NCBI GenBank assembly: GCA_021803845.1
Contig: JAJZLA010000059.1
Span: 1-7,788, forward strand
Origin: a bacterium
GTDB lineage: Bacteria > SZUA-79 > Acidulodesulfobacterales > Acidulodesulfobacteraceae
Length of the DNA stretch: 7,788 nucleotides
Direction of reading: 5' to 3'
Shown here piece after piece: positions 1 to 6,126 of this stretch. How positions within the stretch are numbered: the stretch's first letter is position 1; every line of letters starts with the position of its first letter. The position numbers and the translations under genes were made by a program. The notes beneath the pieces are model-generated. The model saw only the letters and a program-made list of their open reading frames with translations. It searched no databases and was not told where the DNA came from.

Positions 1-489
1 TTAAAATATTTAAAAAATGTCCTTAAAAATTTAAAAAAAGAAAACGATGAAGCAAATGCAAACTATCTTAAGAGTTTAGCCGAAATGGAAAATTTTAGAA
101 AAAGAAACAATAGGGAAAAAGAAGAGGCTCTAAAATATTCCAACGAAAAAATATTAAGGGATTTGCTGCCGGTTCTCGATTTTTTGGATCTGGCTATAAG
201 CCACTCCGCGGCATATATAGAACAGGACGCTTCCGGAAATTTAAAATCTTTCGTGGAAGGGGTCAAATTGGCATACGAAGAATTTATTAAAATTTTAAAA
301 AATTACGGAGCTGAAGTTATAGAAACCGTCGGAAAAAATTTTGACGCAAATTTTCACGATGCCGTGGAAATGGTAGAAAATTCAGGAAAACCCGATGGAG
401 CTATAATTGAAGAAAAAAGAAAAGGATATATGTTTAAAGACAGGCTTTTGAGACCGGCTATGGTTTCTATAGCCAAATCTAAAAATTAA
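1..489 (+). CDS. grpE: GrpE, Hsp70 nucleotide exchange factor (5' end outside window)
   Basis: GrpE releases ADP from DnaK and so resets the cytoplasmic Hsp70 cycle. The reading frame is open from base 1, so the gene starts upstream and the visible part is 162 residues. GrpE proteins are usually about 180-200 residues, so roughly 20-40 N-terminal residues are missing. The visible N-terminus is a Lys/Asn/Glu-rich helix containing AEMENFRKRNNREKEE, which matches the family's long dimerisation helix and its usual AEFENYRKR-like segment. The C-terminal part carries the GrpE signature: FDANFHDAVEMV, then GAIIEEKRKGY and DRLLRPAMVSIAK, which form the beta domain that contacts DnaK. An internal ATG at 85 exists but would remove part of the conserved helix, so it is not the start. 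dnaK follows after 109 bp on the same strand. No oddities are seen. The identification is secure. Confidence 0.96.
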   Translation, partial: LKYLKNVLKNLKKENDEANANYLKSLAEMENFRKRNNREKEEALKYSNEKILRDLLPVLDFLDLAISHSAAYIEQDASGNLKSFVEGVKLAYEEFIKILKNYGAEVIETVGKNFDANFHDAVEMVENSGKPDGAIIEEKRKGYMFKDRLLRPAMVSIAKSKN

Positions 490-535
490 ATTTTATAAAT
501 TTACATTTATATTTATTTATTGTTTAAATATAAGA

Positions 536-541
536 TATAAT
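536..541 (+). promoter_or_regulatory. Possible -10 element upstream of dnaK
   Basis: A perfect TATAAT lies in the grpE-dnaK gap, about 58 bases before the dnaK start. No convincing -35 hexamer sits 16-18 bases upstream; the best is TTTATT at 512-517. In DNA this AT-rich a lone TATAAT can arise by chance. If real, it would give dnaK a private start in addition to read-through from grpE. No CIRCE inverted repeat (TTAGCACTC-N9-GAGTGCTAA) is visible in this gap, so HrcA control, if any, would act upstream of the window. Confidence 0.25.
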
Positions 542-583
542 AAAAAATAGGAAATAGATAAAAAATTAAAATCATATAGATTT

Positions 584-590
584 AAGGAGA
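584..590 (+). promoter_or_regulatory. Ribosome binding site of dnaK
   Basis: AAGGAGA lies 8 bases before the ATG at 599. This is a strong Shine-Dalgarno sequence and fixes the start. It stands out because most other genes in the window have no such motif. Confidence 0.85.
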
Positions 591-598
591 ATTTAACC

Positions 599-2524
599 AT
601 GGGAAAAGTTATAGGAATCGATTTGGGAACTACAAACTCTTGCGTTGCGGTTATGGAAGGCAAAGAACCTACCGTAATAGCAAATTCTGAAGGAGCAAGG
701 ACAACGCCTTCAGTTGTTTCATTTACCGACAGCGGAGAAAGATTGGTGGGGCAGGCGGCAAAAAGGCAGGCCGTTACTAATCCTGAAAATACCGTTTACG
801 CAGTAAAAAGGCTTATCGGTAGGAAATATGATTCTCCGGAAGTTCAGGCGTTTAAAAAGGTATGTCCTTATAAAATAGTGCCGAGCGAAAACGGCGATGC
901 TTGGGTTGAGATTAAAGGAAGGAAGTATTCTCCTGCGGAAATATCTTCTATTATTTTAACTAAGATGAAAAAAACTGCGGAAGATTATCTCGGAGAACCC
1001 GTAACCGAAGCGGTTATTACCGTTCCGGCATATTTTAACGATTCGCAAAGACAAGCTACTAAAGATGCGGGCAAAATAGCAGGGTTGGATGTTTTAAGGA
1101 TTATAAACGAGCCTACGGCATCGTCCCTTTCTTACGGATTAGACAAAAAGAAAGAAGAAAAAATAGCCGTTTACGATTTAGGCGGAGGAACCTTCGATAT
1201 ATCGATACTGGAACTAGGAGAAGGAGTATTCGAAGTCAAATCTACTAACGGCGATACCTTTTTAGGAGGAGAAGATTTCGACCAGAAAGTAATAGACTAT
1301 ATAGCCGATGAATTCAAAAAAGACCAGGGCATAGATTTAAGAAAAGACAAAATGGCGCTTCAAAGATTAAAAGAAGCGGCTGAAAAAGCAAAAATCGAAC
1401 TTTCGTCTTCTCTCGAAACGGATATAAATTTACCGTTTATTACTGCGGACGCAAGCGGGCCTAAACATCTTAATATGAAACTGTCCCGTGCAAAATTAGA
1501 ACAGCTTACGGGTGAATTAATCGAAAGGTCTATGTCGCCTGTAAAAACTGCATTAAAGGATGCGGGTTTAAATACGTCTCAGGTTGACGAAGTAGTGCTT
1601 GTCGGCGGACAGACCAGAATGCCGAAAGTCCAACAGGCGGTTAAGGAATTTTTCGGTAAGGAACCCCATAAAGGAGTTAATCCCGACGAAGTCGTCGCAG
1701 TCGGAGCCGCGATTCAGGGCGCCGTTCTCAAGGGAGACGTTAAAGACGTTTTACTGCTTGACGTTACGCCTCTGTCTCTCGGTATAGAAACGCTCGGCGG
1801 AGTAAGCACAAAATTGATCGAAAAAAATACGACTATTCCGACTAGGAAAAGCCAGATATTTTCGACGGCGGCCGATAACCAGCCCGCAGTTACTATAAAC
1901 GTTCTGCAGGGCGAAAGAGAAATGGCATCCGACAATAAGAGCTTGGGAAGGTTTGAATTGACCGGTATTCCGCCGGCTCCAAGAGGAGTTCCGCAGATAG
2001 AAGTTACGTTCGATATAGACGCAAACGGTATAGTGCATGTTTCAGCTAAAGACCTTGGAACGGGCAAGGAACAGTCTATAAAGATAACCGCTTCAAGCGG
2101 ATTGTCAAAGGAAGAAATAGACAGGATGATTAAAGAAGCCGAACTTCATAAAGACGAAGATTCAAGAAAGAAAGAATTGATAGAAGTAAGGAATCACTTA
2201 GACGGATTGGTGTATTCCGTAGAAAAAACATTGAAAGATTCCGGCGATAAAATAGAATCTTCAGAAAAAATGGCGGCGGAAGAAAAAATAGCCGAGGCTA
2301 AGAAGGCTTTAGAGGGAGATAATATAGAATCTATAAAGAGCATAACGGAAGAATTAGAAAAGTTGTCGCATAGCATAGCAGAATCTATTTACAAGAAAAC
2401 TGCGGCTGAAACCGGAACTGCCGGAACCGGTGCAGGCACCGGGGAAGAACAGCAATCTAAACCTGCCGACGACAACGTGGTAGAAGCAGAATACGAAGAA
2501 GTAAAAGACAAAAAGAATGAATAA
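599..2524 (+). CDS. dnaK: DnaK, Hsp70 chaperone
   Basis: DnaK is the cytoplasmic ATP-dependent chaperone that binds exposed hydrophobic peptides, driven by DnaJ and GrpE. The 641-residue length is normal. The nucleotide-binding domain (about 1-380) shows all three Hsp70 signatures: IDLGTTNS at 7-14, [14 protein letters not shown] at 191-204 and [14 protein letters not shown] at 333-346. Lys70, Glu171 and Thr199 occupy the catalytic positions known from E. coli DnaK. The interdomain linker [15 protein letters not shown] (384-398) leads into the beta-sandwich substrate domain and then a helical lid. The tail contains a Gly/Thr-rich stretch (605-615) and the conserved EEVKD near the end, extended here by KKNE. 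The segment around residues 78-100 is the insert typical of diderm DnaK proteins. The start is set by AAGGAGA 8 bases upstream. A strong hairpin with a T tract begins 26 bp after the stop. Confidence 0.99.
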   Translation: MGKVIGIDLGTTNSCVAVMEGKEPTVIANSEGARTTPSVVSFTDSGERLVGQAAKRQAVTNPENTVYAVKRLIGRKYDSPEVQAFKKVCPYKIVPSENGDAWVEIKGRKYSPAEISSIILTKMKKTAEDYLGEPVTEAVITVPAYFNDSQRQATKDAGKIAGLDVLRIINEPTASSLSYGLDKKKEEKIAVYDLGGGTFDISILELGEGVFEVKSTNGDTFLGGEDFDQKVIDYIADEFKKDQGIDLRKDKMALQRLKEAAEKAKIELSSSLETDINLPFITADASGPKHLNMKLSRAKLEQLTGELIERSMSPVKTALKDAGLNTSQVDEVVLVGGQTRMPKVQQAVKEFFGKEPHKGVNPDEVVAVGAAIQGAVLKGDVKDVLLLDVTPLSLGIETLGGVSTKLIEKNTTIPTRKSQIFSTAADNQPAVTINVLQGEREMASDNKSLGRFELTGIPPAPRGVPQIEVTFDIDANGIVHVSAKDLGTGKEQSIKITASSGLSKEEIDRMIKEAELHKDEDSRKKELIEVRNHLDGLVYSVEKTLKDSGDKIESSEKMAAEEKIAEAKKALEGDNIESIKSITEELEKLSHSIAESIYKKTAAETGTAGTGAGTGEEQQSKPADDNVVEAEYEEVKDKKNE

Positions 2525-2550
2525 TTTAAACAAAATATAAAAATTAATGC

Positions 2551-2590
2551 AACCTCCTTTGCTTTATTTTATAAAGCAAAGGAGGTTTTT
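2551..2590 (+). terminator. Intrinsic terminator or attenuator between dnaK and dnaJ
   Basis: A perfect 17-bp inverted repeat (left arm 2551-2567, right arm 2571-2587) encloses a 3-base loop and runs directly into TTTTT (2586-2590). This has the form of a Rho-independent terminator. It lies 26 bp after the dnaK stop and 38 bp before the dnaJ start. No convincing promoter is seen between it and dnaJ, so partial read-through (attenuation) probably feeds dnaJ and keeps DnaJ below DnaK. The left arm contains CCTCCTTT (2553-2560), which matches the usual 3' tail of 16S rRNA. The right arm contains its complement AAAGGAGG (2578-2585), a perfect Shine-Dalgarno sequence. Confidence 0.85.
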
Positions 2591-2628
2591 CCGAAAATAC
2601 TTATAAATTTATTTCAATTAAATAAAAT

Positions 2629-3726
2629 ATGGCATATAAAAGAGATTATTACGAAATTTTAGAAATAGACAGAAACGCAAACGCAGATGAAATAAAAAAG
2701 GCTTACAGAAAGCTGGCTCAAAAATATCATCCCGATAAAAACCAGGGCGACGGAGATTCCGAAGAAAAGTTCAAAGAAATAAACGAGGCATACAGTATTT
2801 TATGCGACGAAGAGAAAAGAGCGGCATACGACAGATTCGGACATGAAGGCGTCGGCGCATTTGCTTCGGGCGGAGGGGGCGGTTTCGGTTTCGGAGATAT
2901 ATTCGGCGATTTTTTCGGCGATATTTTTTCGCAGTCAAATAAAAAAACAAGACGTAAGCGTGGGGAAGATCTAAGATACGGCGTAAAAATAAAATTTGAA
3001 GAATCATTATTAGGCGTATCTAAGCAGATAAAATACAACAGATATGAAACATGTTCTACATGCGGAGGAACGGGCGCCAAAAAAGGCACAAACAGAGTTA
3101 CTTGTCCTGTGTGCCACGGCACCGGCGAAATAAGGCAGCAGCAGGGTTTCTTTTCTATTGCGAGGACATGTTATAAGTGCGGCGGGGAAGGCGAGATAAT
3201 AGAAAATCCTTGTCCGGCATGTAAAGGCGAAGGCAGGGTAATAAAAGAGCGCAAACTCGATATCAAAATACCCGCGGGCATCGACGACGGAAACAGGCTT
3301 AAGGTGTCGGGAGAAGGCTCGTCGGGACTTTTCGGCGGTCCCAACGGAGACCTCTATGTCGATATCACGGTTGAACCTCACAGTTTATTTAAAAGGCAGG
3401 GCAGCGATATTTTTATTTCTATGCCTATAAGTTTTTCGCAGGCTGCGCTTGGAAGCGAAATAGAAGTTCCTACCGTTGACGGAAAATCTACTATAAAAAT
3501 AACGCCCGGAACTCAAAGCGGAACACAGTTTACCATTAAAGGAAAAGGGGCTCCGAAAATCAGCGGAGGACAGAGGGGGAATCAGTATATTAACATAGTA
3601 GTTGAAACGCCGACCAATCTTACTCATAAACAAAAAAAACTTTTCGAAGAACTTGCGGCAGAAAATAAAGAAGAAACGCATCCGCTTAAAAAATCTTTCT
3701 TAGATAAGATAAAATCTATAATATAA
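2629..3726 (+). CDS. dnaJ: DnaJ, Hsp40 co-chaperone (type I)
   Basis: DnaJ delivers unfolded clients to DnaK and stimulates its ATPase. This is a full-length type I protein of 365 residues. The J domain (about 5-72) has the essential HPD at 34-36. A Gly/Phe-rich linker (about 78-100) follows. The zinc-binding domain has four intact CXXCXGXG repeats, with cysteine pairs at 142/145, 159/162, 181/184 and 195/198. The C-terminal substrate-binding domains (about 207-330) include IPAGIDDGNRLKVSGEG, and a short helical dimerisation tail ends the protein. The start is firm: the codon two before ATG is an in-frame TAA, and the N-terminus MAYKRDYYEIL is typical. No Shine-Dalgarno sequence lies in the 20 bases before the ATG; the nearest, 43 bases upstream, is locked in the preceding hairpin. 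Confidence 0.99.
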   Translation: MAYKRDYYEILEIDRNANADEIKKAYRKLAQKYHPDKNQGDGDSEEKFKEINEAYSILCDEEKRAAYDRFGHEGVGAFASGGGGGFGFGDIFGDFFGDIFSQSNKKTRRKRGEDLRYGVKIKFEESLLGVSKQIKYNRYETCSTCGGTGAKKGTNRVTCPVCHGTGEIRQQQGFFSIARTCYKCGGEGEIIENPCPACKGEGRVIKERKLDIKIPAGIDDGNRLKVSGEGSSGLFGGPNGDLYVDITVEPHSLFKRQGSDIFISMPISFSQAALGSEIEVPTVDGKSTIKITPGTQSGTQFTIKGKGAPKISGGQRGNQYINIVVETPTNLTHKQKKLFEELAAENKEETHPLKKSFLDKIKSII

Positions 3727-3748
3727 ACATAATAATTAATTGATATAA

Positions 3749-4075
3749 TTATTTATTTACGAACCGGATGTTTTTAATTTTTATCGTTTTGTCTAAATGC
3801 AAACCGTTTATTTCGGACGAGAAAAATTCATTTATTTTTGTTATAAATTCGTTCTTTATAAATCCAAGTTCAAATATTAATACCGGATTTTCGACGCTTA
3901 CCGTTAAAACGTTTTTGTATAAAGATTTGGGTTTAGTTTTTTCGCTTATTTCCTTTCCGCATATCGATTCCCATTTCTCGTATAATAAAAGGGCGCAATA
4001 GTCGGACGAATTCAATTTGCTTTTTAATGCGGCAAGCAGGACTTCTTTTAAATTTAATTGTTGATTTAATTTCAT
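3749..4075 (-). CDS. dciA: DUF721 family protein, DciA-like helicase loader
   Basis: The 108-residue protein matches the DUF721/DciA pattern. An N-terminal helical segment precedes the family core starting with WESICGKEISEKTKP (35-49; Trp35 and Gly40 are the usual anchor residues). Then come the strand LTVSVENPVLIFEL (57-70), a helix, and the closing strand IKIKNIRFV (98-106). This is a KH-like fold. DciA is known to interact with the replicative helicase DnaB and assist its loading in bacteria that lack DnaC/DnaI. The gene converges on dnaJ with 22 bp between the stop codons and is divergent from the zinc-ribbon gene across 70 bp. No Shine-Dalgarno sequence is visible before the start. The family assignment rests on sequence pattern recognition; the helicase role is inferred from the family. 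Confidence 0.82.
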   Translation of the reverse strand: MKLNQQLNLKEVLLAALKSKLNSSDYCALLLYEKWESICGKEISEKTKPKSLYKNVLTVSVENPVLIFELGFIKNEFITKINEFFSSEINGLHLDKTIKIKNIRFVNK

Positions 4076-4099
4076 TATTGTAATATTATTGCTTATAAT
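4071..4099 (+). promoter_or_regulatory. Candidate promoter of the zinc-ribbon gene
   Basis: TATAAT at 4094-4099 is a perfect -10 hexamer. The best -35 at 17-bp spacing is TTCATT (4071-4076), with only three matches to consensus. Transcription would begin near 4106, giving a leader of about 40 bases that contains the hexamer repeat. The evidence is weak because the background is so AT-rich. Confidence 0.28.
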
Positions 4100-4114
4100 A
4101 CAAAAAAATTCAAT

Positions 4115-4140
4115 AAATTAAAATTAAAATTAAAATTAAA
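4115..4140. repeat. Hexanucleotide tandem repeat (AAATTA, 4.3 copies)
   Basis: Four perfect head-to-tail copies of AAATTA plus two further bases end 5 bases before the start codon of the zinc-ribbon gene. The array occupies the place where a Shine-Dalgarno sequence would be. A short perfect array like this can change copy number by replication slippage. Whether it does so here cannot be seen from a single sequence. Confidence 0.8.
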
Positions 4141-4145
4141 GTCAT

Positions 4146-4688
4146 ATGGATATTAATTGTCCTTATTGCGGAACGCATTACGAATTAAACGAAGCGCTTA
4201 TTCCCGACGGCGATATCAAGGTAAAATGCAGGGTTTGCTCTAACGTTTTTACGCTTAATAAAAAAACGGGAGTCGTTAAAGATAATACCGCCGTGTTTTC
4301 AAGCAGCGCAGACGAAAAAACCGATAAAACATTTATAGATGCTAATAGCGTTGAAAGTGTATCGAGTAATGCCGCGCCCGAAAAAGACGACGCCCAAACT
4401 AATAATAATAATCTTTCCGATATACCGGAAGACTTTATGAAGTCTATTATATCGGAGATAAACAGCGCAGTAGCGGAAGAGTCCGCTAAACCCGACATCG
4501 TTAAAGACGTCAGCGGCGGTAAAAAAAAGTCAAGCGAAAAAAAAGGCGCTTCCCCGTTCCAGATTTCAATGGTAATACTATTGGGGATTGTGTTTTTATT
4601 TTTTGTATTTTCATTATTAGTTCATTACGGCGTTATTAGCGCAGGTTTTCTTCCTCCGGCGGTATCCGAAATATTATCGTCCTTTTAA
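4146..4688 (+). CDS. Zinc-ribbon (MJ0042-type) single-pass membrane protein
   Basis: The 180-residue protein opens with a zinc ribbon, MDINCPYCGTHYELNEALIP, with Cys5/Cys8 and Cys28/Cys31 as the two metal-binding pairs. This is the MJ0042/zinc_ribbon_4-5 pattern. A long acidic, Ser/Asn/Asp-rich and probably disordered linker (about 40-125) follows. Next come a basic cluster KKKSSEKK (126-133) and one hydrophobic segment (about 139-161), then a tail of about 20 residues. The positive-inside rule puts the zinc ribbon in the cytoplasm. Many relatives carry a DUF3426 domain beyond the membrane segment; it is absent here. The start is chosen because the family begins right at the first cysteine pair. 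No Shine-Dalgarno sequence is visible. The biochemical role is unknown; a regulatory or scaffolding function is only a guess. Confidence 0.85.
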   Translation: MDINCPYCGTHYELNEALIPDGDIKVKCRVCSNVFTLNKKTGVVKDNTAVFSSSADEKTDKTFIDANSVESVSSNAAPEKDDAQTNNNNLSDIPEDFMKSIISEINSAVAEESAKPDIVKDVSGGKKKSSEKKGASPFQISMVILLGIVFLFFVFSLLVHYGVISAGFLPPAVSEILSSF

Positions 4689-4738
4689 CTATTAGATAGA
4701 ATATTTTATTCCGACCTTTATATATTTCTTATAAAATC

Positions 4739-5893
4739 TCAGTTTTTATTTTTTTTAAAAAAAATTAACATTTTATTAACGATATTAACGGTTTTTTCCT
4801 TAACTTCATTTTCAAAAAATATATTAATTTTATAAATATAAAAATAAATTTTATTTTTATATAAATACAATTTATAATTTTCTCTTTTTATCGCACCGAA
4901 TCTTTGCTTATATTCTTCACCGCCTTTTAAAAAATCAAGTTCTTTATATTTTTTATTTATAGATTCTTTTATATCGTTATAAATTAGAACTATGCCCGGA
5001 TGATAGCCTGAATATGCGGTATCGAATCCGGGCAAATATATCTGTTTTTTGTCCGCATAATCAAAACAGACTGCCGAAGCGATAATATTGCCGTCATTAA
5101 TTTTAAGAGTCGATAGCGTAATTCTGTTTTTATTAAATAATGAAATAAATAATTCTTTAAAAAAACTTTTTATGTCGTCATTATAAAAAACGCCCCTTTT
5201 ACCTTTACCTTGCCATCTTTTCTGGTGAAGTTCAAAAAAAATATTTAAATACTTTTCAAATAAAGATTTGTATGTATTTACAGACGAACAGGCAGAATAT
5301 TTTATATTAACGTCGTCGGCTTTTTCGACTCTTTTTAAAATATTATACCGTTGTTTAGAATTAAATCGCTTCATATATTCTTCTATATTATCGGGAAGGT
5401 TAAAATAATAGCAATTGCCGCTTTCCTTGAAATTTAAACTTATTTTTTTTATTTTTTGTAAATATTCGGATATAAGATTTAAAGTTTTTTTTGAAACTTG
5501 CTTGAGATATATTATATCGGCAATTTTATTGGATTTGTTTTTTAATAAGACGGTATTGAATATTTCAGCATAAATTTTTTCTTTGTCGCAGTTTTTTCTT
5601 ATTATAATATCTAAATAATCCGAATAATCGTAACTTATAAACATAAGCGATTTTAAAAACAAAAAAAATCTTCTTATAAAAAAAGGCGCTATAGCTTCAA
5701 GCTTTCCATTTTCTTTATCGTTATAAACGGCGATTATAAAGATATTATCGTTTTTTCGCAAAAAGTGTTTCAGCCATATATAGTTCCAATCAAAAGATTG
5801 GAATACATTAGAACCCGAACTTTCCTCGAATAAATCGTTCCATTCGGATTCTATAGATTCTAGTTCATTTATGTTTTGTATTATTTTTATCAT
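4739..5893 (-). CDS. GNAT-fold acyltransferase of the CelD/FemAB-like type
   Basis: The 384-residue protein looks like an Acetyltransf_6 (CelD/BioF2-like) enzyme, a double-GNAT relative of FemAB. The N-terminal part has the family pattern WNDLFEESSGSNVFQSFDW (18-36), IAPFFIRR (68-75) and YSDYLDIIIR (90-99). The C-terminal half has LHQKRWQGKGKRGVF (222-236), YLPGFDTAYSGYHPGIVLIY (286-305) and ELDFLKGGEEYKQRFGA (318-334). The last of these matches the family's DFLRGdEpYK-like block near the acyl-CoA site. Members often act in exopolysaccharide or cell-envelope assembly, but no such genes are nearby, so the substrate is unknown. It is cytoplasmic, with no signal peptide. The gene is visibly more AT-rich than dnaK/dnaJ, with heavy Lys/Asn/Ile/Tyr use, which may indicate transfer or weak selection. 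It converges on the zinc-ribbon gene with a 50-bp gap. No Shine-Dalgarno sequence is seen at its start. Confidence 0.85.
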   Translation of the reverse strand: MIKIIQNINELESIESEWNDLFEESSGSNVFQSFDWNYIWLKHFLRKNDNIFIIAVYNDKENGKLEAIAPFFIRRFFLFLKSLMFISYDYSDYLDIIIRKNCDKEKIYAEIFNTVLLKNKSNKIADIIYLKQVSKKTLNLISEYLQKIKKISLNFKESGNCYYFNLPDNIEEYMKRFNSKQRYNILKRVEKADDVNIKYSACSSVNTYKSLFEKYLNIFFELHQKRWQGKGKRGVFYNDDIKSFFKELFISLFNKNRITLSTLKINDGNIIASAVCFDYADKKQIYLPGFDTAYSGYHPGIVLIYNDIKESINKKYKELDFLKGGEEYKQRFGAIKRENYKLYLYKNKIYFYIYKINIFFENEVKEKTVNIVNKMLIFFKKNKN

Positions 5894-5921
5894 TCTAAAT
5901 TTGCAGAGTTATAAAAAATAA

Positions 5922-5939
5922 ATTCATAAAATTCATAAA
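5922..5939. repeat. 9-bp tandem repeat (ATTCATAAA, two copies)
   Basis: Two perfect adjacent copies of ATTCATAAA are followed by a partial third (ATTT). They lie in the leader region of the acyltransferase gene, about 29-46 bases before its start codon. This could be simple low-complexity sequence. Confidence 0.55.
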
Positions 5940-5952
5940 ATTTCGTTATCCA

Positions 5953-5981
5953 ATTATAGCATATTGAAAGTTTAATAACAT
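5953..5981 (-). promoter_or_regulatory. Candidate promoter of the acyltransferase gene (extended -10)
   Basis: Read on the minus strand, 5961-5953 is TGCTATAAT, an extended -10 element with a perfect hexamer (5958-5953). The -35 position at 17-bp spacing (5981-5976) reads ATGTTA, only a half match, as is common for extended -10 promoters. Transcription would start near 5946, giving a leader of about 50 bases. Two of the ATATTGAAA copies overlap its spacer and -35 region. Confidence 0.45.
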
Positions 5982-6034
5982 ATTGAAAAAGATGAAATAA
6001 GAAATATGCAAAATATAAAATTTGATATTGAAAG
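5961..6034. repeat. Three dispersed copies of ATATTGAAA between divergent promoters
   Basis: ATATTGAAA occurs in the same orientation at 5961-5969, 5980-5988 and 6025-6033. The first and third copies extend to ATATTGAAAG. Copies one and two are 19 bp apart, close to two helical turns. The copies overlap the candidate promoter of the leftward acyltransferase gene and the -35 box of the rightward antiporter promoter. Operator sites for a shared regulator are possible; chance repetition in AT-rich DNA is the alternative. Confidence 0.4.
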
Positions 6035-6050
6035 TCAAAAAATATATAAT
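6022..6050 (+). promoter_or_regulatory. Candidate sigma-70-type promoter of the antiporter gene
   Basis: TTGATA (6022-6027, five of six consensus bases), a 17-bp spacer and TATAAT (6045-6050, perfect) make this the best promoter match in the window. Transcription would start near 6057, leaving a leader of about 70 bases before the ATG at 6127. The third ATATTGAAA copy overlaps the -35 box. Confidence 0.6.
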
Positions 6051-6126
6051 ATAAATGATATTTCCCGCATAAAAATAAATATAGCATTTTTATTTATCAA
6101 ATTTATTAATTATTAAATTTTTAAAA

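Noticed and set aside
490..598. Search for a CIRCE element or other heat-shock operator before dnaK
   Set aside because: No TTAGCACTC/GAGTGCTAA-type inverted repeat is present. The gap shows only a possible -10 box and the ribosome binding site.
1714..2067. Overlapping minus-strand frames of 95-117 residues across dnaK
   Set aside because: They are shadows of the conserved Hsp70 coding sequence with no recognisable product.
2727..3681. Several minus-strand frames of 78-131 residues across dnaJ
   Set aside because: All are antisense to conserved DnaJ domains. Their Pro or Arg runs mirror the Gly/Phe-rich and zinc-finger codons.
3731..3753. All-AT inverted repeat (AATAATTA ... TAATTATT) between the dnaJ and dciA stop codons
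   Set aside because: An 8-bp stem with no GC pairs and a 7-base loop is too weak to call a terminator, and it reaches into the dciA stop codon.
4076..4114. Minus-strand TTGAAT-N17-AATAAT as a promoter for the dciA-like gene
   Set aside because: The hexamer matches are partial, and the start would fall almost on the ATG, implying a leaderless mRNA. In such AT-rich sequence this is not enough to call.
5890..6087. 65-residue minus-strand frame that overlaps the acyltransferase start by ATGA
   Set aside because: Its Phe/Tyr/Ile/Leu-rich composition is what non-coding AT-rich DNA gives. It lies across both candidate promoters and the repeats, and it has no ribosome binding site. The ATGA overlap alone is weak evidence.
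6069..6093. ATAAAAAT ... ATTTTTAT inverted repeat in the antiporter leader
   Set aside because: The 8-bp stem is only A/T with a 9-base loop. It is not stable enough to claim a riboswitch or attenuator.
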